NCBI RefSeq assembly: GCF_029433445.1
Contig: NZ_JAQTIC010000001.1
Coordinates: forward strand, 1 to 64,000
Origin: Lactobacillus sp. ESL0701
Lineage (GTDB): Bacteria; Bacillota; Bacilli; Lactobacillales; Lactobacillaceae
DNA length: 64,000 nucleotides
Direction of reading: 5' to 3'
The translations under genes and the position numbers were made by a program. The notes below the pieces were generated by a model, which searched no databases, was not told the origin of the DNA, and was given only the letters and a program-made list of their open reading frames with translations. Within the stretch, counting starts at the first letter, position 1. The number at the start of each line of letters is the position of its first letter. Positions 1 to 9,676 of this stretch are shown here, piece after piece.

Positions 1-61
1 TCAAGAACTTTTTTCTGACCCGCTCCTGAAGAAGTTTTCAACTCCCTCAGCAGCGTTTATT

Positions 62-90
62 ATCTTACTAAACCTTCCTGCTCTTGTCAA
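62..90 (-). promoter_or_regulatory. rrn promoter P2
   Basis: TTGACA at 90-85 and TAAGAT at 67-62 are separated by exactly 17 bp. A perfect -35 and a near-consensus -10 make this a strong promoter, consistent with rRNA expression. Confidence 0.75.
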
Positions 91-161
91 GCTCTTTTGC
101 TTAGTTTCTTTCGCCGCCTTGCTCTCAAGCCTTTCGCTCTCTTGCCCGACGACAGTTATTA

Positions 162-190
162 ATACTACCAACTTGTCTCCTCTTTTGCAA
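162..190 (-). promoter_or_regulatory. rrn promoter P1
   Basis: TTGCAA at 190-185 and TAGTAT at 167-162 are spaced by 17 bp. This is the first of the tandem leftward promoters. Confidence 0.6.
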
Positions 191-265
191 GCTTTTTTGA
201 CTACTTTTTTCAAAAATAATATCAACCCTTGATATACCAACGTTTTTCATCCAAAAAACTTTTGC

Positions 266-679
266 TTAAATCAGGATTCCTGCACAATGATCCACCTCAT
301 GTTGGATAGTTTCCGCGATAAAATCGGTAAAACTTTGCTTCTGTATCTCAAAATTTAAATTCTGATACTCAACCGTTATTGCCCGATAGCGCTCTGTCTT
401 GCGCAAGCCAAATAAGGAAAGACAGCCTTCTTCTGTCGAATACTGACCACTTTGGGCAATTATCTGCGGATTAATCATCACAATCGGTAAATCTCCCATA
501 TAAAAGGCAATAATTTTTTTATTAACGCCAATCATATTAGCTGCAAGTCCAGCAGCTGATTCACGTTCAGCAATTAATGTATCCCGCAAATCAATTGCGG
601 TTTGGTAATCTTCTTTAGTTGCTTCTTGAGCTTTTTGCTTTAAAAATAAGGTATCACGGATAATTTTCTTTGCTGTCAT
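266..679 (-). CDS. peptide deformylase-like protein (short paralogue)
   Basis: 137 aa. The peptide deformylase metal-binding motifs are present: EGCLS (residues 84-88; Cys86 is the metal ligand) and HEVDH (127-131). Motif 1 reads GLAANMIG (44-51) where active enzymes have GxGLAAPQ, so the conserved Gln of the oxyanion hole is replaced by Met. At 137 aa it is shorter than housekeeping Def (about 180 aa) and stops just after HEVDH, without the usual C-terminal segment. A GGAAG ribosome binding site precedes the ATG. It probably binds metal; whether it removes N-formyl groups is uncertain. It could be a weak second deformylase or a divergent paralogue. It sits between the rRNA promoters and a divergent serine hydrolase gene. 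Confidence 0.82.
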   Translation of the reverse strand: MTAKKIIRDTLFLKQKAQEATKEDYQTAIDLRDTLIAERESAAGLAANMIGVNKKIIAFYMGDLPIVMINPQIIAQSGQYSTEEGCLSLFGLRKTERYRAITVEYQNLNFEIQKQSFTDFIAETIQHEVDHCAGILI

Positions 680-844
680 TTTATTTTTCTTCCATATATA
701 ACTAAAATTAATTCCTATAACGTAAATTGGTTGTCAATTCTATCAAAAGCAATATTGTTAAACAATTTTAATAGTTTTGCACACGTTTATTAACACAATC
801 GTTCTATAATACAACTATATCTTCGAGAGGAGCAAATTTAAATT

Positions 845-1972
845 TTGAAGCATAAAATTATTACATTAGCGGCAGCTCTAACTTTGGGCTTAACCGCACC
901 ATTAGCTACTAGTGCTGTGCAAACTGAAGCAGCTTCTAGTACCAGCAATCAAAATGATATGTACACTTTTGTGAGAAACACGCTGCAGCAGCATCACATG
1001 CGCGGTAGTGTTGCCGTCATCAAAAACGGTCAGGTACAACCAATTAGCTACGGTTATGCTTGGTATGGCAAGCGAATTGGTAATGGCGACGATAGTGTTG
1101 TTTATCCAACCGCATCCTTGCAAAAAGTAATCACAGGCGCAATGATCATTCAGTTAATCAACGAAAATTTACATACTGACAAAGCTTTTTCACAATATAC
1201 CAAAATTTCTCGCTGGTACCCTAATCTTAAAAACGCCGATCAAATTTCTGTTGGCAACCTGTTAACTCATACTTCCGGAATTACCGTCACCAATACCGAA
1301 ATTAATCGTGGTTATAATTATTCCGAAAACAACGCAGTCAATTGGATAGTTAATAAGGTTAATAATTCCGCTTCGGCCCCAGTTGGAACTTACAAGTACA
1401 ACAACAGCAACTATATCTTGCTGGTCGGCATTATCCGCCAACTAACCGGTCAATCTTACGAAACAAACTTCCAGAATCGAATTGTTAACAAGTTAGGTCT
1501 TAAACATACTTACTTGTACCAAAATATTCCCCATGGCATGACAGATCCAATTTCGTATTATTCCAATGGTGGGAAAAATTACCAAAATTCTTCCTATGTT
1601 AAACGTTCCCTCGCTTCTCAAATTCCCGGCGCCGGCAATTTATTCTCAACTCCAGAAGAATATTATAAAATTCAAGTTGGCTTAACCAACGGTACGATCC
1701 TTAACAAGGACGACTTCAATTACCTTACTCACTTAAATAGTAAGATAACTGATTATTCTGGCGGCATGTACCTCAAAAATAATGATTCACTAAAATTAGC
1801 TTACGGCAGTCTTAGCGGCAACCACTTTGGCACCTGGGTACAACTAACAACCGATAATCAAAACGGAATTGTTATGTTTCTCAACCAAACTGACGATAAT
1901 GAAAATGATGAAAAAGACGTTGGTTACGCCATTTTGCAGCATCTTAAATCAAACACATTTGTTTCCAGATAA
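845..1972 (+). CDS. secreted serine hydrolase (beta-lactamase/PBP-like family)
   Basis: 375 aa. The TTG start at 845 is chosen because GAGAGGAG lies about 12 nt upstream and the product then begins with a signal peptide (basic MKHK, hydrophobic stretch to about residue 24, cleavage near residue 30). The mature part has the serine beta-lactamase/DD-peptidase fold markers: SxxK nucleophile as SLQK (91-94) and a YxN motif as YNN (185-187). This is the PF00144 family, which includes class C beta-lactamases, DD-carboxypeptidases and esterases. It probably acts on cell-wall peptides or a D-amino-acid or ester substrate outside the membrane. Resistance to beta-lactams cannot be inferred. The gene is monocistronic and ends at a bidirectional terminator. 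Confidence 0.85.
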   Translation: MKHKIITLAAALTLGLTAPLATSAVQTEAASSTSNQNDMYTFVRNTLQQHHMRGSVAVIKNGQVQPISYGYAWYGKRIGNGDDSVVYPTASLQKVITGAMIIQLINENLHTDKAFSQYTKISRWYPNLKNADQISVGNLLTHTSGITVTNTEINRGYNYSENNAVNWIVNKVNNSASAPVGTYKYNNSNYILLVGIIRQLTGQSYETNFQNRIVNKLGLKHTYLYQNIPHGMTDPISYYSNGGKNYQNSSYVKRSLASQIPGAGNLFSTPEEYYKIQVGLTNGTILNKDDFNYLTHLNSKITDYSGGMYLKNNDSLKLAYGSLSGNHFGTWVQLTTDNQNGIVMFLNQTDDNENDEKDVGYAILQHLKSNTFVSR

Positions 1973-1984
1973 ATTAACTAAACT

Positions 1985-2017
1985 AAAAAAGCTTCCATAT
2001 ACATGGAAGCTTTTTTT
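1985..2017. terminator. bidirectional rho-independent terminator
   Basis: AAAAAGCTTCCAT / ATGGAAGCTTTTTTT hairpin with a 4-nt loop, A-rich on one side and T-rich on the other. It serves the converging serine hydrolase and helicase genes. Confidence 0.9.
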
Positions 2018-4856
2018 ATTCCGCAAATAATAATTCATACATTCTGGCGGCAAGCGGATGCTTTAATAGTAGATTCATCCCCACTGCTGCCTTCTTTTTC
2101 GGCCCCAGCAATTCCTCTTTCACTGTTTCCTTTTGAATATCGGCTTCACCCAAATAGAAAAACTGCTTACCAATTGCATCGCTCTTTTTGACAAACAAGT
2201 GCAATTTCATCTGTGGGGAATTAAGTAATCGCTGCACTTCATCTGAATCAAGGTGGCGCGGTGAACGAGTGTACCAACGCAAGCTCTGACCATCTTCTAG
2301 CGTATTATCATAAACCGCGTTACGCTTGTCGTCTGAATCTTTTTGGTAAGTGATAAAAATGGGCGTTTCTTTCTCATCGACTCGATAACCATACATTGGC
2401 GCTGACACATCTTTAGGCCAGTTAAGCAGACGACAAACATCCTTGCGATCATACTGCTGATAAAGCGTAAATTGCTGTTGGTTATCATATTGTTTGTTAA
2501 GGGCTAAGCCAGTCTTAACCACATCAACGAACAATTTTTTAAACAGCACATTTGCTTCTAGTGCCTGCTGCAACTGCGGCGACAAGCAATAATCCAGCAA
2601 ATTGGGGTGCATAATTAACGCTTGGTCACCATATTGCGCTTTTTTGGTGGTTTTACCTTGTTTAATATCAAAAAAGGACAGCGACAAAATTGCCTCAACT
2701 GAAGTTAACACCGCACTATCGACATAAACATGATTTTGGCGCAATTCCTGCTCATATTCTTCCTGACTAACCTGTCCTTTTGCCAGCAGTAATTGTAATA
2801 AATAGAGTTCATGCGGTCTTTTGCCGTTTAACAATTCCTTAGTCACAAATGATAAGACTGCATTTTCATACTTATTAAGTTCGACTGGCTCGCCCATTTT
2901 ACTTAAAAATTGCCCGTAGTGCTGCAAACTATGATTATTCGCAAAGACCAGTGGTGAAGTTGAACCATACTGATAAAAATCAAACAATAACGGCGGCCGG
3001 CCAATTTTTTCTTGTAAATCATTGTAGGACTGTCGTAATTCTTTTAGTCCATCAAGTTTAACTTGGTCAAGTGATGCCAAAATCTTAGCTGACGCAATCC
3101 GGCTAAAGTTAATCGTTGACACATCAATTAGTCCCGGCAATGTACTCTCTTCTCGTGCCTTATCTTGACTGCGGCTAGCATCTTGATTCAGCGCAATTGG
3201 AATCAGATAATTATTTTTATAATTACCAATAAAATCAATCACTGTAACGTAATCTTTTCCCGGATACTGCCGCAGTCCTCGTCCAAGCTGCTGAATAAAG
3301 ACAATGCTCGATTGGGTGTTACGTAGCATCACAATCTGGTTAAGTGACGGAATATCAATTCCCTCGTTAAACAAGTCAACAGTTACAATATATTCGATTT
3401 GACCACTTTCAAGCTGATCGACCACTTGCGCCCGCCTAAATTCGCTGTCCTCATTAGTCAACGCCACTGCTGAATGACCGCGAGCAGTAAACAATCGGGC
3501 TAATTCCCGCGCTTCTTCTTGACGGCTGCAAAAGACTAAGCCGCGTGCTTTTTCCCCACAATAGCCATAATAATTAAGCTGCTCTAACACATAGTCAACC
3601 CGTTTAGGTGCTACCAAATTACGCAAATTAGTCGTTTCGTCAATGCTTTCACCATCAACTTCATAGTCTTCAACCCCAACATAATGAAAGGGTGCCAGCA
3701 TTTTTTCTTCTAAAGCATCCCGCAACCTAATCTCATAGGCTAAATTATAATCAAACAGTTGATAAACATCCTGATCGTCCATTCGCTCAGGCGTTGCCGT
3801 CATCCCTAACCAAAATCGCGGCGTGAAATAATCAAGTACGTGCTGATAACTAGGCGCGGCAGCTCGGTGAGCTTCATCAATTAAAATATAATCAAATTCA
3901 TCCTTAGATAGCCTAGCCAGCATATCCGGCTGGCTCAAGGTTTGCACCGTCGCGAAAACATACTGGCAATTAAGCTGATGCTTGTGCCCAGTTAATAAGC
4001 CATAATTACTGCGCTTGCCGCCAATTACTTGGTAAAAACTTTCTAAGGCCTTTTTAACAATCTGCTCGCGATGCACAACATATAAAAACTTGTGCGGTGC
4101 AAAATCCTTCACGGCAAAGGCACCAAGATAGGTTTTCCCGGTTCCTGTTGCCGAAACAACCAGCCCGCGCTTTTGCCCAGCATCAACTAACGCCTTTAGT
4201 TCTTTTAAGGCTGCAGTCTGCATTTGGTTAGGGGTAATTGGGGATGCCGCCTTTAGTTGTGGTACTGCGCGACTTACAGGTTTAACCCAATTCGCCTCAT
4301 ATTCTTGAAGCCATTCTGCAGTTAACGGCACACTCGTTTCTTCTAGTTGCTGAATTTGTACTGCCAATTGCTTGGTTAAGGCGGCATTTTCACGTGAACT
4401 AACTTTTAAAGCCCACTCATAATTACTAAGTAAGGCTGCTCTAGTAAAGTTAGCACTGCCAATTACCAATGTCTGCCATTCATCATGTTCAAACAGGTAG
4501 CCCTTGGCATGAAAGCCATTATTTGCAGCAACTTTAACTGTTAAATTGGGAATTTTCATTAATTCATGGAATACTTGCGGATTATTAAATGCTAAATAGT
4601 CACCCGTAATAATTGTCCCGCTAACTCCTTTAACAGCTAAGTCAGCCATCACGACCTTAAACGGCACCAGCATATCTTGAGTAACAAAAGCGACAGCCCA
4701 GGTAAAATTACGGCACGTCAACAATTCTTGGCGTAAAGTCAGCCAAATTTTATCGGTTTTTGTATTTCTCAACAATTTTGGACTAAGTAATTCATGACCC
4801 GGATAATTTGAATCATATAAGCCATTTAAAATTGCATTTTGCAGTGGTTTGTTCAT
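2016..4856 (-). CDS. PLD-nuclease / SF2 helicase / DUF3427 protein
   Basis: 946 aa multidomain protein. Residues about 20-150 form a phospholipase D-like nuclease domain with the HxKxxx signature HAKGY (116-120) and GSANFTRA (133-140). Residues about 205-560 form a superfamily 2 helicase/translocase core: Walker A ATGTGKT (236-242), DEAH box (327-330), TATPER (353-358) and a QQLGRGLRQ motif VI. The remaining ~380 residues match my memory of the DUF3427 region. Proteins with this order are widespread in Firmicutes; they resemble type III restriction or UvrB-like motors but their job is not established. A genome-defence or DNA-repair role is inference. Only one PLD motif is obvious, so a dimer may be needed for cleavage. 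No methylase or partner gene is adjacent. Confidence 0.88.
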   Translation of the reverse strand: MNKPLQNAILNGLYDSNYPGHELLSPKLLRNTKTDKIWLTLRQELLTCRNFTWAVAFVTQDMLVPFKVVMADLAVKGVSGTIITGDYLAFNNPQVFHELMKIPNLTVKVAANNGFHAKGYLFEHDEWQTLVIGSANFTRAALLSNYEWALKVSSRENAALTKQLAVQIQQLEETSVPLTAEWLQEYEANWVKPVSRAVPQLKAASPITPNQMQTAALKELKALVDAGQKRGLVVSATGTGKTYLGAFAVKDFAPHKFLYVVHREQIVKKALESFYQVIGGKRSNYGLLTGHKHQLNCQYVFATVQTLSQPDMLARLSKDEFDYILIDEAHRAAAPSYQHVLDYFTPRFWLGMTATPERMDDQDVYQLFDYNLAYEIRLRDALEEKMLAPFHYVGVEDYEVDGESIDETTNLRNLVAPKRVDYVLEQLNYYGYCGEKARGLVFCSRQEEARELARLFTARGHSAVALTNEDSEFRRAQVVDQLESGQIEYIVTVDLFNEGIDIPSLNQIVMLRNTQSSIVFIQQLGRGLRQYPGKDYVTVIDFIGNYKNNYLIPIALNQDASRSQDKAREESTLPGLIDVSTINFSRIASAKILASLDQVKLDGLKELRQSYNDLQEKIGRPPLLFDFYQYGSTSPLVFANNHSLQHYGQFLSKMGEPVELNKYENAVLSFVTKELLNGKRPHELYLLQLLLAKGQVSQEEYEQELRQNHVYVDSAVLTSVEAILSLSFFDIKQGKTTKKAQYGDQALIMHPNLLDYCLSPQLQQALEANVLFKKLFVDVVKTGLALNKQYDNQQQFTLYQQYDRKDVCRLLNWPKDVSAPMYGYRVDEKETPIFITYQKDSDDKRNAVYDNTLEDGQSLRWYTRSPRHLDSDEVQRLLNSPQMKLHLFVKKSDAIGKQFFYLGEADIQKETVKEELLGPKKKAAVGMNLLLKHPLAARMYELLFAE

Positions 4857-4934
4857 TCATATCGCCTCAAGTTAATTTTACACAAAAGAAAAGTTGAAAC
4901 CTACCTTTTAAATCTGGTATTAGCTAATGCCAAC

Positions 4935-4969
4935 AAAAAACAACCAACTGCTTGTAGTTGGTTGTTTTT
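4935..4969 (-). terminator. terminator downstream of exoA
   Basis: ACAACCAACT / AGTTGGTTGT inverted repeat followed on the minus strand by six T residues, just past the exoA stop codon. Confidence 0.85.
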
Positions 4970-4992
4970 AACATAGTATATAATTACGTGTT

Positions 4993-5820
4993 CTATATAT
5001 CTACATCAATTATGATTGGGCAATGGTCTGCTCGCGCACCTGTGTCCAGCATTTCTGATTGTTGTACCTTGTCAGCAATTCGGTTGCTTGCAAGCCAATA
5101 GTCAATGCGCCAGCCAGAATTATTAGCCTTGGCTGTGCGCACACGTTGAGCCCACCATGAATATACGCCTTTAACATCACCGTTGACTTTTCTAAAAGTA
5201 TCAGTGAAGCCAGCATCAAGTAATTTAGTAAAATCAGTCCGTTCTTCATCAGTGAAGCCGGCAGAATGATGATTATTGTCGGGATGCTTCAAGTCGATTT
5301 CTGTATGGGCAACATTATAGTCACCACTTGCCAAAACCGGCTTCTTCTTATCTAATTCTTGTAAGTAAGCAACGTATTTTTCATCCCAAATTTGTCGCTC
5401 CCCTAGACGCTTCAAGCCACTACCAGAATTAGGTGTATACACCTGCGTAACAAAGACTTCCGGAAACTCCAAGGTAATAATTCGACCTTCATGATCCATT
5501 GGCTCAGGCGCGCCAATTTCTGGATAAGTCACCTTAGGCGTTAAATCCTTTTTGTATAAATACATTGTACCAGCATAACCTTTACGCGCAGGTTCTTCAG
5601 ATGAGCGCCACACATACTCATATTCAGGAAATTGTGCCGCCAAAACTTCCTGATGCTTTTTGGTGGGACCAGTTGCCCGCAATTTAGTTTCTTGAATTGC
5701 AATCACATCTGGCTTTTCGTCATGAATTTTAGCCAAAACTTTCCGCGTTTCTTCAGCTCGCGCGGAAGTTCCTGTCAGAGCTGCATTTAGTGAGTCAATA
5801 TTCCACGAAATTAAGATCAT
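4993..5820 (-). CDS. exoA: exodeoxyribonuclease III (AP endonuclease)
   Basis: 275 aa, the usual length of Gram-positive ExoA/XthA. The endonuclease/exonuclease/phosphatase fold is recognisable from WNIDSLNAA near the N-terminus, IQETKL (catalytic Glu), GDYNVAH (Asp/Asn pair) and the C-terminal DHCPI (Asp-His pair). It incises DNA 5' to abasic sites and trims blocked 3' ends in base-excision repair in the cytoplasm. It is transcribed as a single gene with its own terminator. Confidence 0.95.
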   Translation of the reverse strand: MILISWNIDSLNAALTGTSARAEETRKVLAKIHDEKPDVIAIQETKLRATGPTKKHQEVLAAQFPEYEYVWRSSEEPARKGYAGTMYLYKKDLTPKVTYPEIGAPEPMDHEGRIITLEFPEVFVTQVYTPNSGSGLKRLGERQIWDEKYVAYLQELDKKKPVLASGDYNVAHTEIDLKHPDNNHHSAGFTDEERTDFTKLLDAGFTDTFRKVNGDVKGVYSWWAQRVRTAKANNSGWRIDYWLASNRIADKVQQSEMLDTGARADHCPIIIDVDI

Positions 5821-5863
5821 TTTATTCTCCTTATTTTATCTGTCTCATTCATTATAATGTTTT

Positions 5864-6706
5864 TTAAAAATGACTCAATATTTCATCAACTGCCCTGCCA
5901 TAACTTTCACCAAATAAGCAAAGATGCATGCATAAATAATAGAAACGATACCAATTTAGCCGCTGTGCAAGTTCTCCATCAAACAGATATTCTTCATAAT
6001 AAGCACGGTAAAACTGATTGCTAAAACCGCCAAAGACGGTCGTCATTGCTAGGTCAAACTCACGATCGCCATAGATCACATCTGGATCAATTAAGTACGG
6101 CATGCCGCGCGCAAACAAGACATTGCCAAACCATAAATCGCCATGACACAAACTCGGCGTTACTTTATGGCAATCATAATAAGCCGTAAATTGCGCCACC
6201 ATCCGCCGATAATGTTCTTCACGCTCATCATTCCAGTAACCCAATTTTCGCGCACTTGCCACTTCTGGCTCCAGCCGCTGCCTAATATAAAACTCTGCCC
6301 AGCTCTGATTCCACTGATTGTTCTTAATCATTACGCGATTTTGCGTTTGATCGCCGAAGCCAAACTTTGCACTATGAAAGTGATGAAGTTTGGCAACTTG
6401 CCTGCCTAAATCGGCTTGACTGCCGACATCAGTCTCAAGCCAATTCAAAATCAAATAGGCAGTACCATTTATTTGTCCCTGAAAAAGTGGCGTTAACGTA
6501 TTAACTCCTGCTTTTGCGATTTCCTTTAATCCAGAAACTTCATGATCAAAATAAGCAACTGAACTATTCGGCTGAACCTTCATAAAATAAGCTTTAGTTG
6601 CTGTCTTAATTTGGTAAGCCTTGTTTGTATCACCTCCGTGAATAGTTTTACAATATTTGATATTTTTAACTGGTAATTGGCTAAGCCACTCTTTTGTCAT
6701 CATCAT
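5864..6706 (-). CDS. fructosamine/ketosamine kinase family protein
   Basis: 280 aa. An N-terminal nucleotide-binding lobe is followed by the phosphotransferase motif CHGDLWFGNVLF and then IDPDVIYGDREFDLAM, which together identify the fructosamine-3-kinase (PF03881) family. Members phosphorylate sugar moieties on glycated amines or proteins, destabilising the adduct (protein deglycation). In bacteria the physiological substrate is usually not known and could also be a free ketosamine. It is adjacent to but not co-transcribed with the divergent ldhD gene. Two ATG codons are tandem at the start; either could be used. Confidence 0.85.
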   Translation of the reverse strand: MMMTKEWLSQLPVKNIKYCKTIHGGDTNKAYQIKTATKAYFMKVQPNSSVAYFDHEVSGLKEIAKAGVNTLTPLFQGQINGTAYLILNWLETDVGSQADLGRQVAKLHHFHSAKFGFGDQTQNRVMIKNNQWNQSWAEFYIRQRLEPEVASARKLGYWNDEREEHYRRMVAQFTAYYDCHKVTPSLCHGDLWFGNVLFARGMPYLIDPDVIYGDREFDLAMTTVFGGFSNQFYRAYYEEYLFDGELAQRLNWYRFYYLCMHLCLFGESYGRAVDEILSHF

Positions 6707-6789
6707 TTTATTTGCTCCATTATGCTTTATATTTCAACGATTATTAATAAAATTAATTTTTTCACAAGTTTATTATTCCATTGTTCTGA

Positions 6790-7857
<1,068 letters not shown>

Positions 7858-7887
7858 TTAATCTCAATTCCTTTCTTACATGTAACT

Positions 7888-7926
7888 AAAAATAGACATT
7901 GGGTAGAATCACTCAATGTCTATTTT
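7888..7926 (+). terminator. terminator downstream of ldhD
   Basis: AAAATAGACATTG / CAATGTCTATTTT stem with a 12-nt loop and a T-rich 3' side. Confidence 0.8.
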
Positions 7927-7937
7927 GTTTTCCCATC

Positions 7938-7978
7938 AAAAAAAGCGAAATGTTTCATATGAAACATTTCGTCTTTTT
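7938..7978 (-). terminator. terminator downstream of proC, containing a parS-like core
   Basis: A long perfect palindrome centred on CATATG with flanking GAAATG/CATTTC, A-tract at 7938-7944 and T-tract at 7973-7978. It works on the minus strand for proC and encloses the parS-like 16-mer at 7951-7966. Confidence 0.7.
7951..7966. other. parS-like site 1 (TGTTTCATATGAAACA)
   Basis: Perfect 16-bp palindrome that differs from the Bacillus parS consensus (TGTTNCACGTGAAACA) only at the two central positions of CACGTG. It is one of six related intergenic sites in this window. The expected ligand is ParB/Spo0J. Confidence 0.6.
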
Positions 7979-7980
7979 AA

Positions 7981-8745
7981 TTAGTTAGCTGATGCGTTGA
8001 TCGCTTGAATTAAAGCATTTCTAAAACTAGTTTCTTCCAATTTAACAACGCCCTTAATAGTCGTACCACCTGGAGTTGTTACCTCGTCTTTTAATTCTTC
8101 AGGTAACTTTTTAGTAGTCAATGCTAACTTAGCCGTTCCCAAAATCATCTTTTCAATGATTGGATAAGATTCAGCACGTTTAACACCATTTTGAACAGCA
8201 GCATCACTCAATGCTTCAATCATTAGGTCAACATAAGCAGGTGCACAGCCAGCAACCGTCCCGTATATTCCTAAAAGATTTTCGGGAACAACATAAACAT
8301 CACCAAGCTTGCCCAAAATCTCTTGAACTGTCTTAATAACTGCTTGGTCTTCATTAGTAACAAAGCTGACAACTGTAATGCCCTCGCCAATTTGAACAGG
8401 AGTATTAGGCACAACTTTGGCAAACGATGTGTCAGAAGCTGCTTCTTGATTAACTTTTACTAAATCGCCGCCACCAGTTGACAGCATAATACCGTGATAA
8501 ACTTGACCCAAGTTCGACAAAATTGTATTAATCACTGGTCCGCCAACTGCAACAATTACCGCGGTACAGTCATTAAATTCCGCATAATTATTAATTAAGT
8601 GTAGACCTTTTTCAGCGGCAATTTTTTGGGCAGACTTGTGTCCCCCATCAAAGACATAAATATCTGCTCCCGCAATATCTGCTTGTAATAAGCCTAAAAT
8701 AATTGATGAACCAATTTTACCAGTACCAATAAAGCCAATCTTCAT
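7981..8745 (-). CDS. proC: pyrroline-5-carboxylate reductase
   Basis: 254 aa. The N-terminal Rossmann motif GFIGTGKIGSSI and the C-terminal signature region DEVTTPGGTTIKG are characteristic of ProC, which reduces 1-pyrroline-5-carboxylate to proline with NAD(P)H. No proA or proB is adjacent, so the product may serve arginine- or ornithine-derived proline synthesis or redox balancing. It is followed within 30 nt upstream by the aldo/keto reductase gene on the same strand, so the two may share a transcript. Confidence 0.93.
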   Translation of the reverse strand: MKIGFIGTGKIGSSIILGLLQADIAGADIYVFDGGHKSAQKIAAEKGLHLINNYAEFNDCTAVIVAVGGPVINTILSNLGQVYHGIMLSTGGGDLVKVNQEAASDTSFAKVVPNTPVQIGEGITVVSFVTNEDQAVIKTVQEILGKLGDVYVVPENLLGIYGTVAGCAPAYVDLMIEALSDAAVQNGVKRAESYPIIEKMILGTAKLALTTKKLPEELKDEVTTPGGTTIKGVVKLEETSFRNALIQAINASAN

Positions 8746-8770
8746 TCGATATTACTCTTTTCTTATATAA

Positions 8771-9631
8771 TTAAAAGTCTGTCTTATCTGGATCCTTAGC
8801 AACTTGCGCAGCACCATGTAATCCATCTAATTGCGACATGTCTTGGTCGCTAATTGCAAAATCAAAAATTTGCGTATTAGCAGCGATATACTTTGGATGA
8901 ACCGACTTAGGCAGTGGCAAGAAGTTATGCTGGATTGACCAACGCAACAATAATTGGGCTGGACTTTTACCATAATGATTAGCAATTTCAGAAACTAGCC
9001 CATTAGTAAGTAAACCACCTGTACCCAATGGACTATAAGCTTCATTTAAGATCCCTAATTCATTGTTATATGCTATCACGTCTTCTTGCATATCACTTGG
9101 ATTTAAATAAATCTGGTTAACAGCTGGTCGAAAGTCCGCGGTCTTTAACAGCTCATCAAGATGGTGCTTTCTAAAATTAGAAACCCCGATTGCGCGAATT
9201 TTGCCAGCTTTCAGGGCATCTTCCATTGCCCGCCAGCTTTCAGCGTTTAATTCAGCCCAATGATCACGTACAGCAACCGGATTAGGCCAATGTATTAAGT
9301 ACAAATCAAGATAGTCTAAACCTAATTTTTCTAGACTAGTATCAATTGCGGCTGCAGTCCGCTGATAGCCATGATCGGTATTCCACAATTTAGTCGCAAC
9401 AAATACATCATAACGACTAATGCCGCTCTTGCTAATACCCTTACCCACACTTTCTTCATTACCATACGCTGCCGCGGTATCAATCAACCGATAACCAGAA
9501 TTAATTGCGGTCATCACAGAATTTTGCGCAACTTCACCATCAGGAGTCTGCCACGTGCCAAAGCCAACAGCAGGAATCTTGACGCCATTATTCAATTCAT
9601 AGGTATCGGTTAGTGAATTCATGTCATTCAT
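8771..9631 (-). CDS. aldo/keto reductase (AKR family)
   Basis: 286 aa TIM-barrel NADPH-dependent oxidoreductase. The AKR signatures are clear: GFGTWQ near residue 23, DTAAAYGNEESVG (catalytic Asp/Tyr), VATKLW (Lys), LIHWPNP (His) and GVSNF. It resembles the 2,5-diketo-D-gluconate reductase/YvgN type, which in lactobacilli acts on small aldehydes and ketones such as methylglyoxal; the substrate is not deducible here. It lies upstream of proC on the same strand. A second, divergent AKR is encoded at 12778-13629. Confidence 0.9.
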   Translation of the reverse strand: MNDMNSLTDTYELNNGVKIPAVGFGTWQTPDGEVAQNSVMTAINSGYRLIDTAAAYGNEESVGKGISKSGISRYDVFVATKLWNTDHGYQRTAAAIDTSLEKLGLDYLDLYLIHWPNPVAVRDHWAELNAESWRAMEDALKAGKIRAIGVSNFRKHHLDELLKTADFRPAVNQIYLNPSDMQEDVIAYNNELGILNEAYSPLGTGGLLTNGLVSEIANHYGKSPAQLLLRWSIQHNFLPLPKSVHPKYIAANTQIFDFAISDQDMSQLDGLHGAAQVAKDPDKTDF

Positions 9632-9676
9632 AAGCTTGTCCTCTCTTTCACTTTTATTATACCGAAACCTAAGCTC

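Larger units (their letters stand above)
1..240 (-). promoter_or_regulatory. rRNA operon promoter/leader region (operon lies left of the window)
   Basis: Read on the minus strand this stretch has two complete sigma-A promoters and the start of a third, followed by a leader hairpin. This is the usual layout upstream of Lactobacillus 16S rRNA. P1 is TTGCAA (190-185), 17 bp, TAGTAT (167-162). P2 is TTGACA (90-85), 17 bp, TAAGAT (67-62). A TTGA at 4-1 looks like a -35 box cut by the window edge. A hairpin at about 24-58 follows P2. Transcription would leave the window leftward, away from oriC. A 79-codon frame with a TTG start covers the same bases; I consider it spurious because it has no ribosome binding site and overlaps the promoters. 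The rRNA itself is not in view, so the assignment is inferred from promoter architecture. Confidence 0.72.

Noticed and set aside
1-240. 79-residue protein from a TTG start on the minus strand
   Set aside because: No ribosome binding site and it overlaps two consensus promoters and a leader hairpin; the rRNA operon reading explains the bases better.
845-1972. Dedicated beta-lactam resistance enzyme
   Set aside because: The SxxK/YxN serine hydrolase family includes many non-resistance enzymes and nothing in context indicates resistance.
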